This document shows, piece after piece, positions 43,724 to 52,696 of a stretch of 59,573 bases of DNA. The notes under the pieces are model-generated. The model did not search any database. It saw nothing but the letters and a program-made list of their open reading frames with translations, and was not told where the DNA came from. Every line of letters starts with the position of its first letter. Position 1 is the first letter of the stretch. This stretch comes from Lachnospiraceae bacterium (GTDB lineage: Bacteria > Bacillota > Clostridia > Lachnospirales > Lachnospiraceae): the NCBI GenBank assembly GCA_017617005.1, contig JAFZWW010000138.1, forward strand, positions 1 through 59,573, in the 5' to 3' direction. A program made the translations under genes and the position numbers.

Positions 43724-44788
43724 ATGAGCAAAAGAAATCTTTCCAAGTTCATAATTGCATCATTTGTTTTTGGAACCGTCCTCTTTTCCGGGAAGGCCGC
43801 CCTTAAGGTAAGTGCGAACCCCCTGGATGAAGCAAGGGGCGGCGCTTCGGGTGTGCTCAATTCCTACAATGCATCCCAGGTGATCGATAACACCATCGCA
43901 GAGCTGAAGATCGTATTTCCCGATGAGTTCGATTACGACGATCTCGTCATGGTCGACATCAGGAACTACGTAAATGTAAGAAGTGAGGCGACGGTCGATT
44001 CCGAGAAGATGGGCGTTCTTTACAAGGACTGCGGCGGAACCCTTATCGAAGAGGGAGAGGAGTGGTCACTCATCCAGTCGGGTGAACTGGTCGGATGGGT
44101 CGAGAACAGCTACCTCCTTTTCGGTGACGAGGCCAAAGAGATGGCATCCGATGTCGGAATGACTTTCGCTGTCGTCAACACCAGATCGCTCAGACTTCAC
44201 ACCGAGGCATCACTCGACAGTGAGGTTCTTGCGATAGTTCCCGAAAACGAGATCATGGAAGTCGTGGATCAGTCCGATCCCGACTGGATATATGTCGACT
44301 ACGGCGAGTGGGACGGATATGTCTCCGCCGAGTACGTCGATATCAATTTCGAGGTTGATGCGGGCGAGACCATGTCCCAGATAAGGGCAAGGGAAGCGGC
44401 AGAGGCCGAAGCAAGAAGACATCAGAACTACGGAGCTTACATGACCGATGCCGACGATCTCCTTTTACTTGCGGCGCTCATCCAGTGCGAAGCCGGCGGA
44501 GAACCATACGAAGGTCAGGTTGCGGTCGGTGCAGTCGTCATGAACAGAGTCCGTTCCGCAGCATACCCCAACACCATCCACGGCGTCATCTATGCATCCG
44601 GTCAGTTCACTCCCGCGATGACCGGAAGACTCAACCAGGTCTACAATTCCGGCAACATCCGCCCGAGCTGCATCCAGGCAGCGCAGGAAGCGTTGAACGG
44701 AACCTCGAACGTCGGAGCGTTCACACACTTCCGTACCAACAACGGAGCACATACCGGTATCGCTATCGGACATCATATATTCTATTAA
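43724..44788 (+). CDS. secreted SH3-domain cell wall hydrolase, SleB type
   Basis: A 354-residue protein with a signal peptide (SKFIIASFVFGTVLFSGKAALKVSA region, about residues 7-33). Two bacterial SH3 domains follow (about 82-140, with VNVRSEATVDSEKMGVLYKDCGGTL, and 158-220, with NTRSLRLHTEASLDSEVLAIV), then a short Ala/Glu-rich linker (about 230-242) and the hydrolase domain (about 250-354; catalytic glutamate in LIQCEAGGEPYEGQVAVGAVVMNRV). SleB-type enzymes cut cortex or cell wall peptidoglycan. A strong promoter and terminator frame it as a single gene. Whether it acts in spores cannot be told. Confidence 0.9.
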   Translation: MSKRNLSKFIIASFVFGTVLFSGKAALKVSANPLDEARGGASGVLNSYNASQVIDNTIAELKIVFPDEFDYDDLVMVDIRNYVNVRSEATVDSEKMGVLYKDCGGTLIEEGEEWSLIQSGELVGWVENSYLLFGDEAKEMASDVGMTFAVVNTRSLRLHTEASLDSEVLAIVPENEIMEVVDQSDPDWIYVDYGEWDGYVSAEYVDINFEVDAGETMSQIRAREAAEAEARRHQNYGAYMTDADDLLLLAALIQCEAGGEPYEGQVAVGAVVMNRVRSAAYPNTIHGVIYASGQFTPAMTGRLNQVYNSGNIRPSCIQAAQEALNGTSNVGAFTHFRTNNGAHTGIAIGHHIFY

Positions 44789-44821
44789 GGCTGTGACCGA
44801 CAGATCAATCACGTTTGTACT

Positions 44822-44860
44822 TACCCTCTTTTCCGGATTTCCGGGAAGGAGGGTATTTTT
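44822..44860 (+). terminator. intrinsic terminator after the hydrolase gene
   Basis: Stem 44822-44828 with 44849-44855, an inner TTCCGG/CCGGGAA pairing, and TTTTT at 44856-44860. Confidence 0.85.
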
Positions 44861-44928
44861 ATTTCATTTCACATATATTTGTAGAAATATGGTAAAATAT
44901 ATCTGATTTTTGTTTAGGAGGAATGCCT

Positions 44929-45441
44929 ATGAGCTCACAGTTTATTTTCTGGCTTGTGATCGTTGCTGCCTGTGTCATTGTAGAAATCATGACTCTGGGA
45001 CTTACCAGCATCTGGTTTGCGGCCGGCGCACTTGTTGCGGCGATCTGTTCGCTTTTTGTTCCTTATTTCTGGATTCAGATCGTGATATTTGTGGTTGTCA
45101 GTGTACTGCTTCTCATATTCACGAAACCTATCGCCGTTAAGTTTTTCAAGATCGGAAAGTTCAAGTCAAACGCAGAGAGCCTTGTCGGCAAGCGTGCGAT
45201 CGTTGCTTCCGAGATCGATAATCTCAAGGAGATCGGAGAGGTTACCATTCAGGGTCTTGACTGGAGCGCAAGAACCGAAAAGGACGGAGTGGTGATCCCG
45301 AAGAATGCCGTTGTTGTGATCAAAAGGATTGAAGGAGTAAAGCTCATCGTCGATCTGGATGAATCCCTCAAGAATGTGATTCAGCTCGAAGAATCCGATG
45401 CAATGCTCAATCCCGAGATCATTGAAGAACAGGATGACTGA
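44929..45441 (+). CDS. NfeD-family membrane protein
   Basis: A 170-residue protein with three or four membrane segments in the first 75 residues and a C-terminal OB-fold (about 82-150: NAESLVGKRAIVASEIDN, GEVTIQGLDWSAR). The GEVTIQGLDWSAR pattern is the NfeD hallmark. NfeD proteins work with SPFH proteins in membrane organisation or quality control; the SPFH gene follows by 35 nt. ATG 44929 was preferred to 44923 because AGGAGGA lies 6 nt before it. TGGTAAAAT at 44891-44899 is a possible extended -10. Confidence 0.85.
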   Translation: MSSQFIFWLVIVAACVIVEIMTLGLTSIWFAAGALVAAICSLFVPYFWIQIVIFVVVSVLLLIFTKPIAVKFFKIGKFKSNAESLVGKRAIVASEIDNLKEIGEVTIQGLDWSARTEKDGVVIPKNAVVVIKRIEGVKLIVDLDESLKNVIQLEESDAMLNPEIIEEQDD

Positions 45442-45476
45442 CACTGTTAATAATATTTCTGTAAAGGAGAAATAAT

Positions 45477-46478
45477 ATGGAACCGTTTGTAATCTTTATT
45501 CTTATCGCTGTTTTCCTTGGAGTGTTTGTAAGCTGCATCAAGGTCGTACCCCAGGCAAATGCTTACATCGTTGAGAGACTCGGAGCTTACCAGTCCACAT
45601 GGTCCGTAGGTCTCCACATCAAGCTTCCTTTCTTTGATAAGGTTGCAAGAAAAGTTAATCTTAAGGAACAGGTTGCGGATTTCCCTCCCCAGCCCGTTAT
45701 CACCAAGGATAACGTTACGATGAGAATCGATACCGTCGTCTTTTACCAGATCACCGATCCAAAGCTCTATGCATACGGCGTAGAGAATCCCATGCAGGCT
45801 ATCGAGAACCTCACCGCAACAACTCTTCGTAACATCATCGGTGACCTCGAACTCGATGAAACCCTCACCTCCCGTGAGACCATCAATACCAAGATGAGAG
45901 CAACCCTCGACGTTGCAACCGACCCTTGGGGAATCAAGGTTAACCGTGTCGAGCTCAAGAACATCATTCCTCCCGCTGAGATCCAGAATGCGATGGAGAA
46001 GCAGATGAAGGCAGAGCGTGAAAGACGTGAAGCCGTAACAAGGGCAGAAGGTGACAAGAAAGCAAGGATCCTCGAGGCAGAAGGTAACAAGGAATCCGCA
46101 ATTCTTAACGCAGAAGCTGAAAAGCAGGCAATGATCCTTCACGCAGATGCTCATAAGCAGAAGATGATCCTCGAAGCAGAAGGTCAGGCAGAAGCTATCC
46201 TCAAGGTCCAGCAGGCTAAGGCAGACGGTCTCAAGCTCCTCAAGGATGCAGGCGCAGACGGAGCCGTTCTCAAGCTCAAGAGCCTCGAAGCATTCGAGAA
46301 GGTTGCTGACGGACGTGCTACCACCATCCTTCTTCCTTCAGATCTTTCCGGTATCGCAAGCATGGGTACCGCATTTACCGAAGGCATGAAGGTTGCAAAT
46401 AACGCAAAGGGCGGAGAAGGATTTAAGAACGAGTGCACCGATCCCCATACCGGATTTGAGGATTGCCCCGCTGAATAA
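45477..46478 (+). CDS. SPFH/stomatin-like membrane protein
   Basis: This 333-residue protein has one N-terminal membrane helix (about 3-22), the SPFH domain (about 22-185; [29 protein letters not shown]) and a long Ala/Glu/Lys coiled coil (about 180-270; repeated [18 protein letters not shown]). It matches QmcA/stomatin proteins that oligomerise into rings and shape membrane microdomains. With the NfeD partner just upstream it forms a conserved two-gene unit. The C-terminus carries Cys residues (NECTDP, FEDCP). Confidence 0.9.
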   Translation: MEPFVIFILIAVFLGVFVSCIKVVPQANAYIVERLGAYQSTWSVGLHIKLPFFDKVARKVNLKEQVADFPPQPVITKDNVTMRIDTVVFYQITDPKLYAYGVENPMQAIENLTATTLRNIIGDLELDETLTSRETINTKMRATLDVATDPWGIKVNRVELKNIIPPAEIQNAMEKQMKAERERREAVTRAEGDKKARILEAEGNKESAILNAEAEKQAMILHADAHKQKMILEAEGQAEAILKVQQAKADGLKLLKDAGADGAVLKLKSLEAFEKVADGRATTILLPSDLSGIASMGTAFTEGMKVANNAKGGEGFKNECTDPHTGFEDCPAE

Positions 46479-46489
46479 GGAATTTTGAA

Positions 46490-47479
46490 ATGGTGAATTT
46501 AAAAGGCCGTGATCTGCTGAAGATGAAAGACTTTACCGCAGAGGAGATCGAATACCTCGTGGACCTTGCGGCAGATCTCAAGGATAAAAAGAAAAAAGGG
46601 ATATCGGTCGCTGACCGTCATCCCGGCAAGAACATAGCTCTGATTTTTGAAAAGACAAGCACCAGGACCAGATGCTCATTTGAGGTCGCAGCTCATGACC
46701 TCGGAATGCATGTGACTTACCTCGATCCCGCGGGATCGCAGATCGGTAAGAAGGAGTCCATCGCCGACACCGCAAGAGTCCTTGCCGGAATGTTCGACGG
46801 TATCGAGTACAGGGGATTTGAGCAGTCGATAGTAGAGGAACTTGCTCACTACTCCAAGGTGCCCGTATGGAACGGACTTACCAATGAGTCACATCCTACC
46901 CAGATGTTCGCAGACCTTCTTACCATCCGCGAGCACTTCGGATATCTGAAGGGCATCAAGCTCGCATATATGGGTGATGCCCGTTACAACATGGGCAATT
47001 CCCTTATGGTCACCTGTGCAAAGATGGGTATGCATTTTGTCGCATGCACCTCACCCAAGTACTTTCCCGATGAAGCACTTGTCGCAGAGTGCAAGGAGAT
47101 CGCAGCTCAGACAGGCGGAAGCGTAACCCTTACCTCAGATGCGATGGAAGGAACCAAGGGTGCCGATGTCGTCTATACCGATGTATGGGTATCAATGGGC
47201 GAGCCCGAAGCCGTATGGGCAGAGCGTATCCCCGAGCTTTCACCCTACCAGGTAAATAAAAAGATCATGGACAATGCAGGTCCAAAGGCGATATTCCTTC
47301 ACTGCCTGCCCGCATTCCACGACCTCAAGACCAAGATCGGCGCACAGATGGGAGCACGCTTTAATCTCACCGAGATGGAGGTTACCGATGAGGTATTCGA
47401 ATCGGAACAGTCACTCGTATTTGAAGAAGCCGAGAACCGCATGCATACGATCAAGGCGATAATGGATGCAACCCTGTAA
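46490..47479 (+). CDS. argF: ornithine carbamoyltransferase
   Basis: A 329-residue cytosolic enzyme that joins ornithine and carbamoyl phosphate to make citrulline, either for arginine synthesis or for the arginine deiminase pathway. STRTRCSFE (about 55-63) binds carbamoyl phosphate, and SMGE (about 235) and HCLPAFHD (about 270-277) are the ornithine-side motifs. No arc genes are next to it, so biosynthesis seems more likely. AAGGAA lies about 8 nt upstream. birA follows by 2 nt. Confidence 0.95.
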   Translation: MVNLKGRDLLKMKDFTAEEIEYLVDLAADLKDKKKKGISVADRHPGKNIALIFEKTSTRTRCSFEVAAHDLGMHVTYLDPAGSQIGKKESIADTARVLAGMFDGIEYRGFEQSIVEELAHYSKVPVWNGLTNESHPTQMFADLLTIREHFGYLKGIKLAYMGDARYNMGNSLMVTCAKMGMHFVACTSPKYFPDEALVAECKEIAAQTGGSVTLTSDAMEGTKGADVVYTDVWVSMGEPEAVWAERIPELSPYQVNKKIMDNAGPKAIFLHCLPAFHDLKTKIGAQMGARFNLTEMEVTDEVFESEQSLVFEEAENRMHTIKAIMDATL

Positions 47480-47481
47480 TA

Positions 47482-48534
47482 ATGAAAGCTAAGATATTGG
47501 AGCTCCTGCGCCGGAAAGGTGATTACGTATCCGGCCAGGAGCTTTGTGAATTGAATAATGTTTCGCGTACCGCAGTCTGGAAGGCCATCAAGGCTCTGGA
47601 AAAAGAAGGCTATCACATCGAGGCCGTAAGAAACAGAGGCTACAGGCTGGTGGAGGATGAGGATGCTTTGGGTGATGACGAAGCGGCCGATATCTTCTCG
47701 AAGAGCGAGATATCGAGCAGGCTTGATGAGGCAGCAGGCGTAAAGGAAGTCGTCTTTTTACCCTGCATTGACTCGACCAATTCGGAAGCCGCTAGGAGAG
47801 CGGAAAACTCTGACGGCGGAGTGCTTGTGGTAAGTGAGGAACAGACTGCCGGAAGAGGAAGAAGAGGAAGAAGCTGGAATTCACCCGCGGGTTCGAATGT
47901 TTACTTTTCCCTTATGATCAAGCCGGATCTTGCCACGGATGTAGCGCCGATGCTGACTCTTATCATGGCTCTTGCCGTATGCAGGGGAATGGAGAAGGTA
48001 CTTTCCGGCGAAGCGGTCGGCACATCCGGAAGGAAAGGTGCATCAAGACCCGAAGAGCTTCCGATGATCAAGTGGCCCAACGATATTGTGCTCGGAGGAA
48101 AGAAATGCTGCGGCATGCTGACCGAGATGAGCTGCGAGGAAGACCGCATTAAGTACGTTGTCATCGGCGTCGGCATCAATGTCAGGGAGCAGGATTTCCC
48201 GGATGAGATAAAAGAGACCGCGGTATCGCTTGAAGGCGCATGCGGAAAGAAAATCAAAAGAAGCATTCTCGTAGCCGGGATAATGAATGAATTCGGTCCG
48301 CTCTATGAAAGTTTTCTTGAAGAGCGGGATCTGAATTTTGTAAGGAAGGCATACTTTGACCGCCTGATCAATTCGGGAAGGAAGGTCAGGGTGCTCGATC
48401 CGAAAGGCGAATACGAAGGAACATGCAGAGGCATCAGTGAAAGAGGCGAACTGCTTGTAGAGGTTGAAGACGGTAACATTGTTAAGGTTAATTCCGGAGA
48501 GGTTTCCGTCAGAGGAGTATACGGATATGTCTGA
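47482..48534 (+). CDS. birA: bifunctional biotin ligase/repressor BirA
   Basis: This 350-residue protein has an N-terminal winged HTH (about 1-60; SGQELCELNNVSRTAVWKAIKALEKEGY), a biotin-ligase catalytic domain (about 85-300; GRGRRGRSWNSP near 128 and KWPNDIVLGGKKCCGML near 198) and the C-terminal domain that supports dimer formation. The HTH means it may also repress biotin genes, none of which are in the window. A loop of about 15 residues near 175 (GEAVGTSGRKGASRPEELP) is longer than usual. It overlaps the next gene by 8 nt. Confidence 0.93.
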   Translation: MKAKILELLRRKGDYVSGQELCELNNVSRTAVWKAIKALEKEGYHIEAVRNRGYRLVEDEDALGDDEAADIFSKSEISSRLDEAAGVKEVVFLPCIDSTNSEAARRAENSDGGVLVVSEEQTAGRGRRGRSWNSPAGSNVYFSLMIKPDLATDVAPMLTLIMALAVCRGMEKVLSGEAVGTSGRKGASRPEELPMIKWPNDIVLGGKKCCGMLTEMSCEEDRIKYVVIGVGINVREQDFPDEIKETAVSLEGACGKKIKRSILVAGIMNEFGPLYESFLEERDLNFVRKAYFDRLINSGRKVRVLDPKGEYEGTCRGISERGELLVEVEDGNIVKVNSGEVSVRGVYGYV

Positions 48535-48916
48535 AGAACTTGAAAACTCAGTGATCGATGACGGCATGGACGGGGACCTTATGGTTCTGTGCGGTGCCAA
48601 TTCATACGATAAGAAATATTATTTCAATAAAAGGTTCGAGAAGATCCCGGATTCCATTCAAAAGGACCTTCATATCATCTGTGTTCTTTTCACCGAAGAG
48701 GTCGGCGGAATATTTACGATCTCCTTTGACGAGGACGGGGAGATAATCCTGGACAACAGATGCGATGAGAGTGACATCGTGTACGACGAGGTTTCCGCGG
48801 GACTTCTTATCGGACAGATCAGAAAGAACCGCGCCGAGCTTTTTGAGTCGCTCAAGGCATATTACAGGGTGTTGATACTCGGAGAAGATGTGGATACGGT
48901 TCTCTCGGAGGATTAG
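48527..48916 (+). CDS. small conserved Lachnospiraceae protein (DUF6145-like)
   Basis: A 129-residue acidic soluble protein with the conserved run MVLCGANSYDKKYYFN (about 20-35), then HIICVLFTEEVGGIF, ESDIVYDEVSAG and LKAYYRVLILGED. I recall these from a Lachnospiraceae-restricted family numbered DUF6145, though I cannot verify the number. Function unknown. It overlaps birA by 8 nt with GAGGAG as ribosome binding site inside birA. dusB follows by 48 nt. Confidence 0.75.
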   Translation: MSEELENSVIDDGMDGDLMVLCGANSYDKKYYFNKRFEKIPDSIQKDLHIICVLFTEEVGGIFTISFDEDGEIILDNRCDESDIVYDEVSAGLLIGQIRKNRAELFESLKAYYRVLILGEDVDTVLSED

Positions 48917-48964
48917 ATTTCTGTCTGAAGGCAGAATGATGATACAGAGATCTTGTGAGAATGA

Positions 48965-49963
48965 TTGACGGATCTGCGCGAGACGCAGGGCTTTGGTATA
49001 GATGATTTGAAGATCGGTAATGTTGAACTGAAAAATGATTATATTCTCGGTCCCATGGCCGGGGTTACGGATACGGCTTTCCGCATCGTCTGTTCGGAGC
49101 TCGGCGCGGGACTTGTATGTGCGGAGATGGTCAGTGCAAAGGCTGTTTCCTTTCACAACAAGAATACCGTCTCGATGCTTGAGACGGACGGATCTGAACA
49201 TCCCGTGAGCATGCAGCTTTTCGGATCCGAGCCGGATATTCTCGGTGAGGTTACGGCGAGCTTACAGGATCATGATTTCGAGATAATCGATTTCAATATG
49301 GGATGTCCCGTTCCCAAAGTTGCGGGAAACGGTGAGGGAAGCGCACTTATGAAGGATCCCGAGCTTGCGGGAAAGATCCTGAAGGCAATGGTCGACAATT
49401 CCCCGAAGAAGCCCGTTACCGTCAAGATCAGGAAGGGCTGGGATGCCGAGCATATCAATGCGGTTGAAGTTGCTAAGATCGCAGAGGATGCGGGAGTTGT
49501 CGCAATAGCCGTCCACGCAAGGACCAGGACTCAGTATTATTCCGGCGAGGCCGACTGGGATATCATCAGGCAGGTCAAGGAGGCTGTGAAGATCCCCGTC
49601 ATCGGAAACGGTGATGTGGTCGCACCCGAAGACGCACTCCGGATGAAAAAAGAGACCGGATGCGACGGTGTTATGATCGCCAGGGCCACAAGGGGTAATC
49701 CCTGGATCTTCAGACAGATCTGCGACCTTGAGGCGGGAAGGGAAGTTTATATCCCGGACAACGAAGAGAAGAGGCGAGTTGCGAGAATGCACGGAGAGCT
49801 TCTCCTTAAGTACAAGGGTGAATATACTGCTGTCAGGGAAATGAGAGCTCATCTTGCCTGGTATACGCACGGCATGCCCGGTGCGTCGAAGCTCAGGGGC
49901 AGGGTGTCACAGATGCTCTCGATGCAGGATCTGTTTGATGCGATAGAGGAAATATTTCCGTGA
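48965..49963 (+). CDS. dusB: tRNA-dihydrouridine synthase, DusB type
   Basis: This 332-residue flavoenzyme reduces specific uridines in tRNA. The FMN site starts with LGPMAGVTDTAFRIV (about 29-43), the catalytic cysteine is in FNMGCPVPKVAGNGEGSALM (about 113-132), and VKIRKGWD and VHARTRTQYYSGEADW follow. The TTG at 48965 has no good ribosome binding site; another in-frame TTG at 49007 would start at KIGNVELKN, the usual DusB N-terminus, so the true protein may be 14 residues shorter. The stop overlaps the next gene. Confidence 0.9.
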   Translation: MTDLRETQGFGIDDLKIGNVELKNDYILGPMAGVTDTAFRIVCSELGAGLVCAEMVSAKAVSFHNKNTVSMLETDGSEHPVSMQLFGSEPDILGEVTASLQDHDFEIIDFNMGCPVPKVAGNGEGSALMKDPELAGKILKAMVDNSPKKPVTVKIRKGWDAEHINAVEVAKIAEDAGVVAIAVHARTRTQYYSGEADWDIIRQVKEAVKIPVIGNGDVVAPEDALRMKKETGCDGVMIARATRGNPWIFRQICDLEAGREVYIPDNEEKRRVARMHGELLLKYKGEYTAVREMRAHLAWYTHGMPGASKLRGRVSQMLSMQDLFDAIEEIFP

Positions 49964-51150
49964 AGGTTTTATTCTACAGATACAACAGCATATGTGAGCC
50001 GGATTATATCGAGGCATTTAAAAAGGCGGGCCTTGAGGTTACCGAGATCACCGAGGAGATGCACAGGAAGAGCATTCCGGGTGAGGAGAGAGCAAGGATC
50101 CTTCTTGAGGGGATTGCCGAACATAAGCCTCTGTTTGTCTTTTCCATAGATTATTTTCCGTTCATCTCGATCGTCTGTGAAAGGATGAACATTACCTATG
50201 CCGCACTGTCGGTTGACTGCCCGGTGGCGGAGATCTATGACCCTGCCATAAGGAAGTCCTGCAACAGAGTTTTTCTTTTTGATAAGGACCAGTATGACAG
50301 TATAAAGGATGAAAATCCCGGGAATATCCGCTACATGCCTCTCGGTGCGGCGGTTGAAAGGCTGGACAGTCTTCCTTTTCCCGAAATGTATGAGTATCCC
50401 GTGAGCTTTATCGGTTCGCTCTACAACGAAAAGGACAGATATGAGAACCTGAAAAAGAGCGGCGCGCTCTCGGCGGAAGCGGCGGCTCATATGGATGAAC
50501 TTATCGAGGCACAAAAAGGCGTGCCCGGACTTGATATCATAAGAGATGGGATAGTGTTCGAGGATGTTGCCGCGCTTAAGGCTGCCGATCCTTCCTTTTA
50601 CACTGCAAAGGATGCGGTGTGCGATCTCGATACATTCGTTGCGATAAATAATTACATCGGAAACCATCTGACTTATCTAGACAGGGTGAAGGCGCTGAAC
50701 CTGCTTGCGGAAAAGCTTCCCGAGGGCAGCGTGCATCTGTTCACAAGGTCGGATACGGCGGCATTGGATAAGAGGGTTGTGGTCCACGGCGGCGTCGAGA
50801 GCCTTAAGGAAATGCCGGATGTGATCAGAAAGTCATGCATCAACCTTAACCTGACATCTCGTACGATAACCAACGGACTTCCACAGAGAATATGGGATAT
50901 CCTCGGATGCGGCTCCTTTGTTCTGACCGATAAGGTGCCTGCGCTTGAGGAGGTTCTGGAAGCACCGAAGATGCTGGATGTCTTTTCATCCTATGAAGAG
51001 CTGGCGGATAAGTGTGCGTATTATCTCGAGAACAGTGAGATCAGGGAAGATGCCGTGGCTGAAGGCTACAGGGCTGTGGCGGCTCAGCATACGGTACTCT
51101 TGAGGGCGCTTGAGATAGTGAAGACCGTTCTGAGCGGAAAACTTGGTTAA
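49960..51150 (+). CDS. CgeB-like GT-B glycosyltransferase (DUF3880 plus glycosyltransferase domain)
   Basis: A 396-residue protein. The N-terminal half (MKVLFYRYNSICEPDYIEAFKKAGLEV, VFSIDYFPFISIVCE, FDKDQYDSI) has the pattern of DUF3880. The C-terminal half (SCINLNLTSRTITNGLPQRIWDILGCGSFVLTDK, about 291-324) matches the CgeB/spore maturation glycosyltransferase domain. The GTG start overlaps the dusB stop. CgeB acts on the spore surface in Bacillus, but in clostridia similar proteins also occur beside flagellar and surface glycan genes. The downstream acetylation and flagellar genes favour the latter. Confidence 0.75.
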   Translation: MKVLFYRYNSICEPDYIEAFKKAGLEVTEITEEMHRKSIPGEERARILLEGIAEHKPLFVFSIDYFPFISIVCERMNITYAALSVDCPVAEIYDPAIRKSCNRVFLFDKDQYDSIKDENPGNIRYMPLGAAVERLDSLPFPEMYEYPVSFIGSLYNEKDRYENLKKSGALSAEAAAHMDELIEAQKGVPGLDIIRDGIVFEDVAALKAADPSFYTAKDAVCDLDTFVAINNYIGNHLTYLDRVKALNLLAEKLPEGSVHLFTRSDTAALDKRVVVHGGVESLKEMPDVIRKSCINLNLTSRTITNGLPQRIWDILGCGSFVLTDKVPALEEVLEAPKMLDVFSSYEELADKCAYYLENSEIREDAVAEGYRAVAAQHTVLLRALEIVKTVLSGKLG

Positions 51151-51226
51151 GCCTTTAGGGAGGAAAAACGGCCTTACATTAATGAATTCTTAACCCCCGA
51201 AAGGTGCTAAAAAACTGAAAATGTAG

Positions 51227-51269
51227 TATAATAAACTGTCTGCGTATGTATACTTGCAGGCAGTTTTTT
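51227..51269 (+). terminator. intrinsic terminator overlapping a -10 box
   Basis: Stem 51235-51243 with 51256-51264 has one T-G pair and is followed by TTTTTT to 51269. TATAAT lies at 51227-51232, so a transcript starting near 51239 would lack most of the 5' arm and escape termination. The element may stop transcripts from upstream while letting the acetylation genes begin a new one. Confidence 0.65.
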
Positions 51270-51293
51270 AAATCTTTTTGACACCGGTGAAAT

Positions 51294-52688
51294 ATGCTTT
51301 TCAGCTCACTCATTTTTATAATGGTCTTTCTGCCCGTGGTCTTCATCGGCAGCAGGATCCTTCATAAAAACAGATATGTGAACGTATTTCTGCTCCTTGC
51401 CAGCCTGTTCTTCTATGCCTGGGGAGAGCCGATCTATGTTCTGCTCATGCTCGCATCGATAATCGTCAATTACTTTGCGGGGCTTCTTCTCGATAAGCAC
51501 AGAAAGCAGGGAAAGCTCATCCTGGTTCTTGACCTTATCTTCAACCTCGGACTCCTTGGATTTTTCAAATATGCGTCCTTCGGAAGCGTGGTGCTGGTAA
51601 ATTACCTGCACGTTCCGATGACTTCGCTTTCGATATCGCTTCCCATCGGTATTTCCTTTTTCACATTCCAGATAATGTCCTACACGATCGATCTGTACAG
51701 GGGCAAGTTCCCGGTTCAGAAGAATATCATCAATCTGGCGCTTTACATTTCGTTCTTCCCCCAGCTTATTGCGGGACCCATAGTCAGATACGAGGATATC
51801 AATGAACAGCTTGAAAACCGTACCGTGACGATTGAAAAGTCGGTTGCGGGAATCGAGAGGTTTATCATCGGTCTCGGAAAGAAGGTCATAATCGCAAACA
51901 CCGTGGCAGAGGCTGCAGACAGGATCTATGCTTACGATCCTTCACGTATGGCGGCATCGACGGTATGGGTTGCATCGATCCTCTATACACTTCAGATCTA
52001 TTATGATTTCTCGGGATATTCGGATATGGCAATCGGACTCGGCAAGATGTTCGGCTTCGAATTCCTTGAGAACTTTAATTACCCCTATATGTCAAAGTCG
52101 ATTTCTGAGTTCTGGAGAAGATGGCATATCTCACTCGGAACCTGGTTCAGGGAGTATCTCTATATTCCTCTCGGCGGAAACCGCAAGGGCAAGTTCAGGT
52201 CCTATGTGAACCTGATGATCGTATTTTTCCTTACCGGCTTCTGGCACGGTGCGGGCTTTACCTTCATCTTCTGGGGACTATACCATGGATTCTTCCGCGT
52301 CATAGAGCGTTTGGGCTTTTCAAAAGTACTGGAGAAGTGCAAGCCCCTGGCCTGGATCTACACGTTCTTTGTAGTCAATCTCGGCTGGGTATTCTTCCGT
52401 GTCGGCGGACTCAAGAATGCGTTCATCATCGCTTCGAAGATGTTCACCCCCGGACTTACCAGGTACTATTCACTCGGTGAGATGATGTCCCGAAGATGCA
52501 TGATCATTGCGGTGCTCGCTATCCTCGGTGCAGGTATCCTTCAGCTGATCCCCGCAAAGGTTCCCGCTGTAAAGAAGGTTATCGAGAACCCTGTCGTAAG
52601 ATACATCTGGTGTGCGTTTGTTTTCGGAACCTGCATCATGCTCCTTGCAAGCAATACATATAACCCGTTTATCTATTTCAGATTCTAG
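51294..52688 (+). CDS. MBOAT-family membrane O-acyltransferase
   Basis: A 464-residue membrane enzyme of the AlgI/DltB class with about ten helices. The conserved core is YYDFSGYSDMAIGLGKMFGF (about 235-254), SISEFWRRWHISLGTWFREYLYIPLGG (about 265-291) and FWHGAGFTFIFWGLYHGF (about 314-331), which holds the catalytic histidine near 316. It moves acyl groups across the membrane to a partner transferase. The AlgJ-like SGNH protein at 53720 is the likely partner, as in alginate acetylation. Confidence 0.92.
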   Translation: MLFSSLIFIMVFLPVVFIGSRILHKNRYVNVFLLLASLFFYAWGEPIYVLLMLASIIVNYFAGLLLDKHRKQGKLILVLDLIFNLGLLGFFKYASFGSVVLVNYLHVPMTSLSISLPIGISFFTFQIMSYTIDLYRGKFPVQKNIINLALYISFFPQLIAGPIVRYEDINEQLENRTVTIEKSVAGIERFIIGLGKKVIIANTVAEAADRIYAYDPSRMAASTVWVASILYTLQIYYDFSGYSDMAIGLGKMFGFEFLENFNYPYMSKSISEFWRRWHISLGTWFREYLYIPLGGNRKGKFRSYVNLMIVFFLTGFWHGAGFTFIFWGLYHGFFRVIERLGFSKVLEKCKPLAWIYTFFVVNLGWVFFRVGGLKNAFIIASKMFTPGLTRYYSLGEMMSRRCMIIAVLAILGAGILQLIPAKVPAVKKVIENPVVRYIWCAFVFGTCIMLLASNTYNPFIYFRF

Positions 52689-52696
52689 GAGGGCAT

